A stretch of 29,848 bases of DNA from Chloromonas sp. AAM2 (Eukaryota > Chlorophyta > Chlorophyceae > Chlamydomonadales > Chlamydomonadaceae), in contig QAXH01001602.1 in the NCBI GenBank assembly GCA_004335635.1, positions 1 through 29,848 of the forward strand, written 5' to 3'. Shown here piece after piece: positions 10,801 to 21,455 of this stretch; positions within the stretch are counted from its first letter, which is position 1; each line of letters opens with the position of its first letter. The notes under the pieces are model-generated. The model ran no database searches, was not told the DNA's origin, and saw only the letters and a list, made by a program, of their open reading frames with translations. The position numbers were made by a program, and so were the translations under genes.

Positions 10801-13800
10801 CTTATGCGGCACTACAACAAGGGGGAGGCAGGCGCAGTCATTTACAACACCTTTCAGGTTCGTTACAAGTCGATGGGATTTCGTCAGAGAAGGTTGACAC
10901 CAGCGAAATGTTCAAATGACTGTCCTTGTTCCTGGCACAGGTGGAATTGTCACAGTCGCTTGCCCTCAGGGAGGCTAGTGCCTGTCTGCCTGTTACACAC
11001 TCTAAAACGGAATCTTGACATTGCATGTGATTGCTTGAGGTGACGGATTCGGAAACGGCTGACTGTTTGTTTGCGCAGGCGTACCTGACCGACAGTGAGG
11101 CCCGGTTGACGGAGAAGATGGAGCGAGCACGCAGGGAAAACTACGTGCTGGGGGCAAAGCTGGTAGGCCCAGGGGCTGCGATTTACTGGTTGGCGTCTCA
11201 ACCATGGGGCGTCTCCGTCTCCAGTAGTCATGATAGGTTGGCTCTCGTTCCGTATTGATTTTCTGTCTGCATGTTATGTTGGCCGCTGAGCAAATAGGTT
11301 TGGTTCGTGTGATGTACTGGCTTCTGCAATGGTGTGATGAATACTTCAAGAGTACACTGAGCACATCGAGATGATGAGAGATGAGAGATCGTGCATGTAT
11401 TGTGTATTCTGCAGAAAGGGTGTGATGACACGTTGGGCACACTGAGCACATGTCCTGTGTGTAGGTGCGAGGCGCCTACATGGAGATTGAGCGTGCACGT
11501 GCTGCTGCCCTGGGCTACCCCAGCCCGGTGTGGGACACGGTCCAGGAAACGCACACGTGCTACGACAAATGTACAAAGGTGAAGAGCTCGGCAGTTTTGT
11601 TAGCTTGCTGGCTACAGCTGCACAGAAACCAAGGTTGTGTTTGTTGCATTCGCTCTTAGTTTGGCTCTTCTGTTAGGCAAGTTGTGTACGTTGCATTTGC
11701 ATGTCAGGGCTTGCATGTCGTTTGATACTGGGGAGCGTTGCAACGGCTACAGTGTGCATGTCTATATATATGTATTTACACCAGGGAAGCCGTCAGAGGA
11801 CACGGAACGGGATGGGCACCGCCCTGGCCTATCCTGAGCAAGAAAGCAAAACGAATGGAGCAAAGCAGGCAAGGCAGGCCAACTGGAGGCAAAACAGGAT
11901 CGAGCCGCCTAAACTAATATCAAAAACAAGAGAAAGGGACGCAATAAGGGCCAGGAGGCCTAGTCGGTCACACTAGGAAGAGGCAGCCAGGCTGCAACAG
12001 GGCGGAACGTCAGAGGTCAGGGACAGAGGAGGGCCTGGAACACTTCTCACCTAATCTGCAGGGTCAGGCTGACGAAGAACAGGCTTGGGATGGGCTGAAC
12101 CTTAGACAGGCCTGAAGCTGGTGGGCAAGACCAGAAAGAGTGCTGGCTGCCAGCAGGTTGTAGGTGGACTGAGGCTGAGCACGGACAAGTCCACGGCCGA
12201 ACGTGCGAGCCGGGGTTGCAATTGATGGCCAAGCGCTAAACGCTTCCTTCAGCCGGCTTTTGCATGGGAGACACTATGTGGCTGCTAAACGCTGCTGGAT
12301 CTGTCGTGTGGTGGCTGGCAAAACCCGTGGGCTACATGCAGTGGCTGCGCGAACATAGCGTTGTGCAGGGCAGTGCGGGCTTGCACAGTGTTCTGTGTGA
12401 GCAGGGCAGAGTAGGTGCGGACACAACGGGTGCAGCCGCGGGGAGCACAGATGGAAGTGGAGGGGTGGATTGTGAAGCTGGCTGCGGCCGATCCAGCTGA
12501 CGGATGCGTAGGGCCAGGGCTGTGGTGTCGACCAGGGATCCCGCCAGCACTGCATGCGAAGCAGGAACGGCAGAGAAGCGCCCGCAGGCCTTGCGCTGCA
12601 TCTGCCGAGCTGGCCAGGGTAGCAAGGAGAAGGGTTTGGGCTGGGTGCAGCGACGGGCATGCACGACGCAGGGATATGCCAGCCAGAGTGGTTCAGGGCG
12701 GGGAGGTGTGAGGTGGGGAGTCAAGGACATAGCATGCGTGCTGTGGCACTGAAGAAGGGACGGCAACCCGCGTGAGCAGGACCGCTGGGAAGCCCACTCA
12801 CCATGTCTTGTTTGCTGGTTCCAACAAACAGGCACAGCCCGCAGTACCCAACATGGCTTCACATTAACGGCTGGTCTGTCAGGCAACACTCACACAGTAG
12901 GTAAGGGTATCAAACACTGGTAGGTAATACTGAAGGAGTGACCACAGTGTGCTCTTGACCCACCTGTTTGTCTGCTCAGATCCTGCTGGGGAAGGTGAAG
13001 GAGGGTCGGGCCGAGGTGCTGCTGGGTACACACAACCAGGTGAGGAGCGGGGGAAGTGCCGTGTCGATGGTGATCGAGTATGCGTGTCCGTTTCTCATAG
13101 GTTTCCTGCATTTATAAACGAGTTTTCCAACAACTCAGCACCGTGCTCGGATTGTTTTTGTGCACGATGAAAGAAGCAGGCCAGGCAGGAGGGTAGTAAA
13201 AAACTACGCTGAATAACCCTCCCTTTTTTGTTTTTCGGCCTCCAGCGTGGGGGGAGAGGACTCCCCCTAAAACAGGGCCTATTGGGGTCAATAAGGGGTC
13301 CATTCGACAGCTCTTGATGAGAGGATCACAATGGCATAGATAGCTTCCACATCCATCGCCTTCCAGGCGTCATACTTCGGCCAGCGTGCCTCAGACATGC
13401 CGTAGTGCCGCAACCCGCATGGACAAAGAGGGTGCCATTGGATAGATTTCGTCATGGCGCAACCAGTGCCATCCTTATTTTGCTTCAAGTCCTTCGGAGC
13501 GAGCCGAAAACACGTTTTGAAAAACAGTAAACCCTTGGTTTTTGTACACAGGAGACCCCCGGCAAAGGACCCACCCACCCCCTACGCCAAATGGGCTTAG
13601 TGATGCAGACCGCTTCCTTTCAGTGCCCCCTATCGTCCTGTAACAATCTTATACCTCACTATAGGGTTATTCAGCTTCTGCAGCCACTCTACCATCCTGA
13701 GGCCAGGAGTGCAATGCTCCATAATGCACACCTGGTCTGTGGTCTTTGCACATCGTCTGGTTATTTGCATGGACAATGGCGAGCGGAACTAACACTGAAG

Positions 13801-14755
13801 CTGTGGCGGCTGGGGCCAGGGATTGAATTCCTTGCAACGCAGGACAGGTCACCAGCTTTTCCGCTGCAATATGCACACGTGTGGTTGCGCCTGCAGGCGT
13901 CCATTGAGCTGGCAGTCGCCCACATGGCCGCCCAGGGCCTCGATCCCAGCACCAGTCATGTGTACTTTGGACAGCTGCTGGGCATGAGCGATCACCTGAC
14001 GCAGGTGGGCAGGCGCTTGCATCGGTTTCTGCTGGTGTCCGATCAGTTCTGGGCAACTCTGATCGGTCAAGTCAAGCTATGCGCCAGACCCCTTCACACA
14101 TTGCAACAATCTAGCCCATGCTCCACCCACACAACATGGTGATGAGCACATGATGCAAGTGTGGAGTACGAACGCTCTTACACATGCAAACACACACATC
14201 TCATAATAATCCCGTGATTCATAAAGCCCAAGCCTGGCAGGTGATGCGGTGCCATCTGCGCACCAGAGCAGGTTGCATGCCAGCCCACTGGGTGGTTGCT
14301 ACATGCGCTGTGATGCATGCACCATGCAGGGTCTGGGCGGTGCCGGGTACCATGCGTACAAGTACACACCTTACGGCCGGGTGGACCAGGTGGGTATCGC
14401 ATGGCCCCCAAATGGGTTACGCATGTGCGGGCGCACATGGGCGCATGGACCAGATGGAAAGACATCAAGAAATGGGTGCCTACCTGTCTGCAGACGTTGC
14501 ACTGAAGGAATGAATGCAAAGCGACACCGTCACCAAGCCATGATGGCCAACTGACATCCTCCTCCTAGCTTTGGTTGCTCTGTGAACGCCACAGTAACAA
14601 ATGCACAAGCGCAATGTGCCCCTTCCTTGCAGGTGGTCCCCTACCTCCTGCGCCGTGCGTCAGAGAATGCGTCCATCCTCAAGGGTGCCAAGAGGGACGT
14701 CAAGCTGCTGCAGTCAGAGATATGGCGCAGGACGCGCGCTCGGGTGGGCATGTGA
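5711..14755 (+). CDS. ProDH: Proline dehydrogenase, mitochondrial, with EF-hand pair
   Basis: This FAD enzyme oxidises proline to P5C and passes electrons to the mitochondrial respiratory chain. Fifteen exons keep phase throughout: 5711-5842, 6212-6312, 6577-6683, 7065-7425, 7679-7829, 8373-8513, 8917-9007, 9493-9665, 10777-10857, 11079-11162, 11465-11578, 12980-13039, 13897-14004, 14330-14389 and 14633-14755 (TGA). They encode 628 residues. Exon 1 gives an Arg/Ala/Leu-rich N-terminus (MALPLAARLRVLQ) typical of mitochondrial targeting, and its phase fits exon 2. Family motifs in order: TFYAQFCAGE (about 104-114), KLTALG (265-270), DAEHTYFQP (411-419), IYNTFQ (441-446), GAKLVRGAYM (471-480), YFGQLLGM (555-562), YKYTPYG (578-584) and YLLRRASEN (592-600), whose paired arginines bind proline in this family. 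Residues 285-340 contain two EF-hand loops. Residues about 150-215 are a Pro/Thr/Asn-rich insert. All introns are GT-AG. Confidence 0.95.
7835..7864. repeat. (TG)15 microsatellite
   Basis: Fifteen perfect TG units begin five bases after the donor of the fifth proline dehydrogenase intron (donor GT at 7830-7831). Confidence 0.97.
9364..9480. repeat. 11-bp tandem array (CCTGACCTGAA) and derivatives
   Basis: Five perfect 11-bp units run from 9370 to 9424, followed by degenerate CTGGAC, CTGAAC and CTGATC hexamers to about 9480. The array ends about 12 bases before the acceptor of proline dehydrogenase exon 8 (9493), so it takes up the branch-point/pyrimidine region of that intron. Confidence 0.93.
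9712..9790 (+). mobile_element. Dispersed repeat family A, copy 1 (proline dehydrogenase intron 8)
   Basis: CATCAGGGAAGCCGTCAAAG, then GAC and a variable part, then CCTGAGCAAGAAAG, is shared with 11781-11850 and 18556-18625. It is followed by a purine-rich GGCAGA-containing tail. The common 5' boundary at CA(T/C)CAGGGAAGCC and the A/G-rich 3' end suggest a short non-autonomous retroelement. I see no coding capacity. Confidence 0.6.
10071..10478. repeat. 24-bp minisatellite, 17 copies
   Basis: Seventeen consecutive copies of a 24-base unit, starting TTTGCATCAACCGGCC and ending TGTCACTG, lie inside proline dehydrogenase intron 8 (9666-10776). Internal copies are nearly identical. Copy 2 reads GCATGAACC, copies 14 and 15 carry GCGTCAACC, and the last two are diverged. 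Because 24 is a multiple of 3 and the unit lacks stops, long reading frames with an eight-residue period open on both strands; these are artefacts. Confidence 0.97.
11781..11972 (+). mobile_element. Dispersed repeat family A, copy 2 (proline dehydrogenase intron 11)
   Basis: It starts CCAGGGAAGCCGTCAGAGGA and continues with ACACGGAACGGGATG, CACCGCCCTGGCCTATCCTG and AGCAAGAAAGC, matching copy 3 (18556 on) well and copy 1 partly. A purine-rich body with GGCAAGGCAGG motifs runs to GGCCTAGTC near 11963; copy 3 has a matching GGCGCCTAGTC near its end. The insertion helps make intron 11 the longest of the gene (1401 bases). The rest of that intron (about 11973-12979) shows no gene. Confidence 0.6.
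13288..13578 (-). pseudogene. Possible degenerate transposon ORF in proline dehydrogenase intron 12
   Basis: An open frame of about 96 codons on the opposite strand, without an ATG start, contains RLAPKDLKQNKDG, a CPCGLRHYG cysteine/histidine cluster and EARWPKYDAWKAMDVEAIY. The composition looks protein-like rather than random, but stops follow at once in the same frame and no complete domain is present. A 15-base palindrome (GTAGTAAAAAACTAC, 13194-13208) lies just beyond. I read it as a fragment of a transposable-element gene, but I cannot name the family. Confidence 0.3.
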
Positions 14756-15808
14756 GTGCACATGCAGCTTGGGAGGGGAAGATCAAGTTGCGGGCGTGTG
14801 TTTATCTGGCACTCAGCAATGCGCTGGGAACGCAACAACACGTGATGGCACGTATGGATGCACGCGCCGCCATGCAAGGGTGATGAGGCACAGGCCTACA
14901 TTGATCAAAGGTTTGTATTGAATCCATAGCTTGTTTGCACTAGTTTATGAATCAAATGAATTGGGGCTTTTGGTACAATTCACGCAGACTGTTCCAAAAG
15001 AGGCATTCGTTATTTGTTTGCGTTTTGGCTCAATAGCGTTGGGCTGGCAAACCAGCCTCGTCCTGGCTTGTTTGTTGGCGTGCTTTTTGGATTTATCGTC
15101 GATGGATGGCCGGAGGGCCTGTGGGCTGTACATGTTGCTTATGCGTGTCTTTGTCGCAATCGATCGTATGGTTTGCTTGGTATACGCTAGTAACTCCAGC
15201 ATTGGCCTGAGCGTGTGCAATTCTGGCAGAAGAAGGGAACAGCATGGCAATAACCTCAACGCAGTCGAGATGAGGCAGTGCCGACGCGTGTGCACGTGCA
15301 TCTGCATGGTATACATGCAGCGCTACATGCATTCAAGGCATGCTGCATGTAGCTCTATTTTGCAGGCCTTGCAGGTCCTTGTGTTGCAGGTCCAGTTAAG
15401 AGCATGCAGTCCATCACTTGACCAATTGTGCTCTGTGCTTTCATTTGGTGTTCGTTTGTGTGCATGTGTACGTGTTCCACATCGGGCCTTCAACTCGTTC
15501 ACACTCTTTGCTCCAGGACACAAGAGCACTAGGTGTCTTGCGATTCTGAGGCAGTCAATAAGGGGCAGGCCTGGATCACTCTCCTTTCCACTCCATTCAC
15601 CACTCATTGCTGCAATAGTTACGTTTGCCCAAAGCATCGGTTCAGATATTCAGCACTGGGCGTGTTGATGAACAACAGTCTACATAGCAGGCAACATGCC
15701 AAGGCCGGGTATTTGAAAGGGATGAGTACCACTTTTGATGGGTAGTGTATACAACAATGCATGGTTGACTATGCTCAGGGTGATGGCATTGGCGCTTTGA
15801 TAACTACG

Positions 15809-15818
15809 TGTAATGTAA
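15809..15818 (+). promoter_or_regulatory. Candidate double TGTAA polyadenylation signal
   Basis: Two adjacent TGTAA pentamers, and a third at 15841-15845, are the first such signals I find after the proline dehydrogenase stop at 14755. They imply a 3' UTR of just over 1 kb. Confidence 0.4.
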
Positions 15819-16889
15819 ATATCTGTTCGGATAGAGGATATGTAACACGCCATCACCGAGAAAGAGTTGTACACTACAGTACAGTTCATTCCTTTTTCCT
15901 TCCGGATGCGCACAAGCTGCAATCTGTGCATACCTAGGTGGCCTCATGGAGTGCCAATTAACCAGCGCGCTCGTTGTGTGTACCCCAGGACATTGCTGAT
16001 GTACGCCAACAGGGGTCTGCAGGGCACGCAAACAACATGTGGGGAATGGAGGCATGGTAATATTAGTTACAGTTGGTAGTCACTGTGGAGTGACTCCGCA
16101 ACGGAAAGCATCATATAAAGCACAATTAGCATCACAAAGGGGCTGTTGATGGGTCCCAAGACGTACAAGCTGCGTTTTGTCAAGCACGTGGCTGGAAGGC
16201 TCAAGACTTGACTGCAAGGTGGGTTTTGTTGGCAGAACGCTTGCAAAGCCTATGAGGACGCAGGCAACCAAGCCCCCAAACCACATGAAGCTCGCAGAAG
16301 TGCACAGACAACATCACGCTTGCTTAGTGGAGCCACCGCTTGCAATCACGGCAGTAAGCAACACACTGAAGCTCGGTTTTGGCACGATCTCGTGGTCTTG
16401 CAGCCTGTGCCACCCACAGGCCGGCAGACAGCCGTGACCATCCCTTTTTGTACCTGCACGATGGCCGGCTTGCTCTCCAGCTTCTAGCTATTCTAGCTTA
16501 TTTTACCGTTTTACCATTCTAGCCCTGACCCGGTCGCCAACTCAGGTTCACTTTGTTCTCTGTTTCTCCTACTACTTCGCCTGCCTTCCCTCCACAGTAA
16601 TATTTGACCCTGGTCTTCGCTTCGCTCAACGCTTCAACTGTTTTCTCATTGGCGTTGCCTTTTGTTGCTCAGGTTTGGTCAGGACGGTATCCAACCTCGT
16701 CTCTTGCATGGCTTGCTAGTGTACGCGCATGGTTCCCTGATGTAATCAAATCAAATATGTTTCACGTACCTCTGTGTCTACGTACACTGCCTGCTAGTGA
16801 AGCAACACTGCGGAACGCCGTTTGTGTCATCCATTGGTATGGCTAGAACGCAGCGTTGAAGCCATCTGTGTAATAATATCAATCCAATG

Positions 16890-17005
16890 AGGGGAGGGAC
16901 TCCAGCCTGTCCAACCTACAAGTGAAGGGAATGCCACACACCGCGATAGGAATGGTGGTGGTCACCCTTCGAGGTGCCATCCTATCCGCAAACCTCGTTA
17001 GACCC
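16890..17005 (+). repeat. Dispersed repeat family C, copy 1
   Basis: AGGGGAGGGACTCCAGCCTG, TCCAACCTA and AGTGAAGG, then GGTCACCC, TCGAGGTGC and CCTATCCGCAAACCTCGTTA with GACCC, match 22720-22802 nearly base for base. This copy has about 33 extra internal bases (near 16929-16960). Confidence 0.85.
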
Positions 17006-17362
17006 CTGGGTTACACCTCGGTTACCCGTCAGAGTTGTGCCAAGAGCCGTGTGTGAAATCCGGCAGATGGTAACGCAATCTGTGCTTCGTTTGAGCGATT
17101 ACACAGTTGGTCCTCACGGCTTTCGAAAAAAGAGCGAGTGTGAGAAAGATAGATGATTGTGAAAACTTGGCCGGTCACAGCAGCACATTAGCAGGTTTGG
17201 CACAGAGAAGACCTGTATGCAAGTACAGAGCTGCTTCACATACAATGGCGAGAGTGTAGGTTGGCGTCAGAAACCGGGATCGCCGTTACTTGCCCCCTTG
17301 GGCAACGTCGACCGGAAACCTGACACCTCATGGCACTGTTCATACCAAGCCAAACAATCCCT

Positions 17363-19356
17363 ATGCAGAAGCAGATGCTGCTTGCCGCGCTACTGGTATC
17401 ACTGGCGCTGATCAGCAATGTGGCCTCGGTCCAGACACGCCATCTTTTAGAAGCCTTGTCGTCAGCGGACCTGAGGCTTCGCGTCTTGGCCTCTTTTTCC
17501 ACCATCACCTGCGATCGTGAGTGGTTTAGTCGTCCTACGACGCGTGCAAGACGCACTCCTCGTCCAGAAAAAAGGGTTTGAAGTGTTCGTTTTCCAACCT
17601 ACTGTTTACACGAAGTTCCAACAACTGTACGTGCAGTTGCCGCGACCGATGCGGATGTGTGCTTCCAGTGTCAGTGCCTCACTTTGGCCACCTGCGCGAA
17701 CATCTACCAAGGCAACACTTTACCCAGGTGGGCGCAAAAAAAAATGCACCACGGTACAGCCTCCAATCCCTCCGTCCCTGATGTCAATTATCAGGTCCAG
17801 TCAGGTGCCGCCTGCCCTGATGTCACGCCCATTCAGTGCCGGGTAGGGTTCGACACACCATGCGTGCCAGACGTGGTTGGCGTCTCGCTGGCAGATTGAT
17901 GGAACAGCTACATAGCCAGTAGCACATTGTCGCCCGCATCTGTGTGTAGCCAGACCAGAATTGATTGGATCTAAAACATTAACCCTTCTGTGGGGTGACT
18001 ATTTCAAGGGAAGAAGTTGACAAGAGGCACTTGAAAGAGGCTCTGCGCAAAAAACAAACCCCATCTTTTGCTTCCTTGCCTCCCAAGGGAAGAGCATTGG
18101 TAGTATCTGCTCCGCAGCGCCTGTCAAGTGGTCACACTAGGCCTTGAACCTTGAGGCACAGCCAATCGTAAAACGTGTGAGGACTTTGGAATAAAAATGT
18201 TTACAGGTCACACTGACTTCTGCCTGTGCTTGCCTGCTGTGCTGCAGTCTGGACATCGCAGGCATCACATCATACACCAACAGCTGCGTGACCAGCGAGT
18301 CTGTGCTGGCAGTCGACAGGCGCTGGTTCAAGAGCGGGGTGGAGCTACAGTCAACGCTCAAGGCATGCCAACAACGCTCCATCTTTGATTCCTTTGATGG
18401 TGGGTTGGTGGGGATGCTGTTGACTGCTCTGTTGACTGATCACGAGGGACGCATTGGCATGCTGTTGCTCATGACAGCTTGGAGAATCCGGCTCATGTGA
18501 CTGGTCCACATACCATCGGTGTCAATTCATACCACTGGGTTGATTAATTTGTTACATCAGGGAAGCCATCAAAGGACATGGGACGAGATGTGTACCGCCC
18601 CGACCTACCCTGAACAACAAAAGAGAAGAAAGGCAGGATCAAAGGCAGAAATAGGCCCGAAGGCAGAGAGGAACAAGGCAGAAAGAAAGGCAACCGGCAA
18701 GGAAAGAAAGAGCAAGCAGGGAAACAGAGCGCAGAAGGCGCCTAGTCAAGCGGGCCAAGGAAAGAGTCCATGCGTGCCAAGAAAAGAGAGCAGAGAAGGC
18801 GCATGCAATCCATTCTAGTTCAAGCGTGTCAACCAGTCAACTGCCGCAGAATGCACCGTTTCAACTGCCAGCACGCTAGTGTTGCTGCCTGGGTTTGAAC
18901 CCCAGTAACGTGTCTGGCCTCGATGTAACAGTAGATCGTTATGAACTTGACCCGTGCCTTGCATATCCAGCAGTACCAAGAGCAGCGCACGACGCTTGCA
19001 AGTACACCTGCACATGCAGTACAAGCATAACATGTTTGTAGTACGGACTTTTTTTCACCAATTTCGACTCTGCTGTTTTCGCTATCGGCGTTGCAGAATT
19101 CAACGCAACTTGCGTCAAGTACCTCTCAAGCCTAGTGTACACCGCTCCCTCATCCCCTGGCACAGGGACTCCACCCTCGCCTCTTCCCGTAAAAAGTCCT
19201 CCAGCAGCGACCCTGATTGTCGGCAATCCTGCTGAAGCCAGCGGGCCCGCCCCCCTCCCCCCTCCGCCTCCCTTGAGCTTTGCTGAAGCCACCAGCAGGG
19301 TGAATGTGGTGCAGATGATGACAGCAATTGTTGCTGTTTTGGTGTTGGCTTGGTAA
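17363..19356 (+). CDS. Small secreted, probably GPI-anchored cysteine-containing protein
   Basis: I do not recognise the family. Exons 17363-17516, 17637-17727, 18248-18399 and 19097-19356 (TAA) join in phase with GT-AG borders and encode about 218 residues. The N-terminus (MQKQMLLAALLVSLALISN) is a strong signal peptide, likely cleaved around residue 22-25. The mature part has eight cysteines (50, 60, 63, 65, 71, 95, 122, 138), enough for four disulfides, with a compact CFQCQC cluster, and an N-glycosylation site (NAT) at 135. A Pro/Ser/Ala-rich stretch (about 145-190, including PPPPP) leads to a hydrophobic C-terminus ending VAVLVLAW, as in a GPI-attachment signal or short membrane anchor. 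Hydroxyproline-type stalks are common in volvocalean wall proteins. The start is the first ATG before the signal core; Met5 is an alternative. The exon 2 acceptor is the least certain border. The spacing lacks the CC pair of plant lipid-transfer proteins. Confidence 0.72.
18556..18800 (+). mobile_element. Dispersed repeat family A, copy 3 (last intron of the surface-protein gene)
   Basis: It starts CATCAGGGAAGCCATCAAAG, then GACATGGGACGAGATG, TGTACCGCCCCGACCTACCC and TGAACAACAAAAG, aligning with copy 2. It continues into a long purine-rich tract of GGCAGAAAG and GGCAAGGAAAG motifs and GGCGCCTAGTC. It lies between exons 3 and 4 of the surface-protein gene. Its strand matches that of the host gene, as for copies 1 and 2. 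Confidence 0.6.
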
Positions 19357-20220
19357 CTCTTTAAATCAGCGCTGGCACCTGGAGTCGGACAGCAGTTAGC
19401 AAGTTTGCTGTACTTGAGCTGCGTTCAGCAATTGTACGCACTCATGCATGGGGGCCAAACTCAGAAAAGGTCTTGAGATAAGCCTGCTGGTGTACTGCAC
19501 GTCAAAGCATGACGTTGTGCAGCAGCGTCTCATTGTGCGGCGTGATAGGTGCTGCTTAACGCCTCAGGGCATGGATTGAACAACAAACCCTGGGACTGAA
19601 GCCTTCACTTGTGCCTTCAACCATTCGCATTTTGTCGGCATTTTCTTTTTCGAGGGCGGAAGTTGAATCATTCTGACCCGAGTGAGAAGCAGAGGGATGT
19701 AGGGGCGGCCTTAGATTTGGTAGAACGTTGGCGGCACAGGATCTAATAAGTTGACAAACTTGGAATTCGTCGATTGCTTGCGTTGTTTGCTGTCAGAAGA
19801 TCATCATTTTTGTTATTTTTTCGGCGGAGCCAACACAGTTGAGTTTTGTTGCAAGCGTGGTTGTCCTTGCAACACAATCGCTAACGTACTTGTGCATTGG
19901 GCGGCTATCATAACACAGCCAGCAAAGTTTTACATGTGCTGTCAAAACACAGCAGTTGTGTTACATCAGGCTGGCTGAAACGTTTTCTTCTTTCTTGCCA
20001 GTTGAGCTTGTTCAGTTACTAGTGTTTCATGACCGGACACAAGTTGACAAGTCTGTACTAATCCCTGTTTCATGTCTTTTAAGTAGTCTCCCCTAGGAGA
20101 CTGGATCAGCAATCAGAACCCAGCATACAGCATACAGGCGCTACAGACAGCCAAATTGAAGGCAGCTGGCAACCATTTCATGCTTCAGATTCCCCTGTTA
20201 CTGGGAGATATTTTTACAGT

Positions 20221-20262
20221 TTGCGGAAATAGTGCTTCATGGTGTGCACTCCCTCCATGTAA
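20221..20262 (+). repeat. Dispersed repeat family B, copy 2 (diverged)
   Basis: GCTTCATGGTGTGCACTCCC and TCCATGTAAG match copies 1 and 3, with divergence at the left end. A TGTAA pentamer at 20258-20262 is created within it. Confidence 0.65.
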
Positions 20263-20936
20263 GCGTCGTCCCCTTACAGACCGTATGCCTAGCGACTGTG
20301 TAGAGGAAGTTCAGAGAGCCCACAGCCCTAGGTACACACGACAAGTGACAAGCCGGTACCTTGCTCAGCGCTCCCATGGGTTGTCAGTTCCTGCCATCAG
20401 TTGCACGTCCGCGTGTGGCATCGCTCATGAAGACATCGCAACACCAGCAGCGGTGTCTGTCTTCCTGTAGGGTCTGGGTAGTTGCTGGTATTTGACTTTG
20501 TGCACCTGGTTGACCGACGCAAACCTTGAAATTCCCGGTAAATTCCATGAAGAAGACCAACAAGATATGCTATGTTGCAGGCTGTAACAGACAAACCGGG
20601 CAGAGCTGCCTTACAAGTACCCTATCCATAGGCTGTTGGTGCGTGGCTGTCAGCCGCACAGCCTGCTTCTTGACCTGCGCAAGGGACAGCACCAGGCGTG
20701 CACCACGTACTATTCATGCCGCTGGCCCTCATGACCGACTATGATTCTCCCAGCTCAGGGGGGAGAGACGGACGTGCTTACAACCACGGTCACCAGGTAA
20801 CCTCAGGAGGAACACAGAGACAAAGCAACAGGCAAAGCAACCGACTCAGCTCGTCCTGACTCAGCAACTCAACAAGCACTATTAAAAGGTGTCCAAGCGC
20901 AACTTGGGTAACAAGGTACATAGGGCAATATTCAGC

Positions 20937-20979
20937 CATTTGCGTGGACGTGCTGCATGGTGTGCACTCCCTCCATGTG
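20937..20979 (+). repeat. Dispersed repeat family B, copy 3
   Basis: CATTTGCGTGGACGTGCTGC then ATGGTGTGCACTCCCTCCATG. It is nearly identical to 4222-4258, some 16.7 kb away, and shares its right half with 20221-20262. Confidence 0.75.
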
Positions 20980-21282
20980 AAGATGATAAGCCGTGTTCCA
21001 GGGTTCGGCATGGTGGTGCATTCGATCGAGTTGGTGATTTTCTTAAGGGCCTGCCGTCAGATGCATTTCCTGTCCAGGGCCGCCCCAACATGATGCACCA
21101 CATCCCAGCGTACTGTGCACAGACACTTGATGTTTGGGTTGACCATTGATCACAGCAGTGTGTGCGTTGGGCACTACTCATGGTAACCAAGCCTCTGTGG
21201 CGCCAGAGTCGCTTACCTCAGCATCATCCATGGCACCAAACCCTCATCATCAGTCAACAGCAGCAACTGGACTTGCTGAGAG

Positions 21283-21455
21283 TATACTGGACTCTCAGTC
21301 TGTAATGTCTGTCTCAGTCTGCAGTGTCTTCCTCAGACTGTAGTGTCTGCAAGTGTCTGCAAGTGTCTGCAATGCAAGAACAGATTGAGAGACACTACAG
21401 CGTGAGGAAGTCACTACAGACTGAGACATACACCACAGACTGATAGTCCAGTATA
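21283..21455. repeat. Imperfect palindrome (MITE-like) in the FTSH 5' flank
   Basis: Arms at about 21283-21348 and 21390-21455 are inverted repeats. Over the 64 core bases I count about eight mismatches. The 41-base loop contains tandem TGTCTGCAAG-like units. The outer end of the right arm runs into TATAAAAG. The shape is that of a short foldback or MITE-type element, or a recent hairpin-RNA source. Confidence 0.85.

Larger units (their letters stand above)
14756..17362. other. Intergenic spacer
   Basis: No recognisable gene is present. The first part is probably the proline dehydrogenase 3' UTR, with TGTAA signals at 15809 and 15814. A 738-base open frame (14931-15668, no ATG at its start) is T/G-rich with no recognisable motif. 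A dispersed repeat copy lies at 16890-17005. The interval around 16480-16860 is T-rich and has a short stretch (about 16689-16722) resembling 4431-4464, possibly decayed repeat. The promoter of the next gene should lie before 17363. Confidence 0.55.

Noticed and set aside
16604..16846. 80-codon frame with AWLASVRAWFPDV-like segment
   Set aside because: Weak local resemblance to 4431-4464 suggests a decayed repeat, but no domain, start context or splice structure supports a gene.
18885..18908. tRNA T-arm/B-box-like sequence CTGGGTTTGAACCCCAG
   Set aside because: The five-base stem and seven-base loop fit, but the loop lacks the usual C, and I found no acceptor, D or anticodon stems upstream, so it is not called as a tRNA or SINE.
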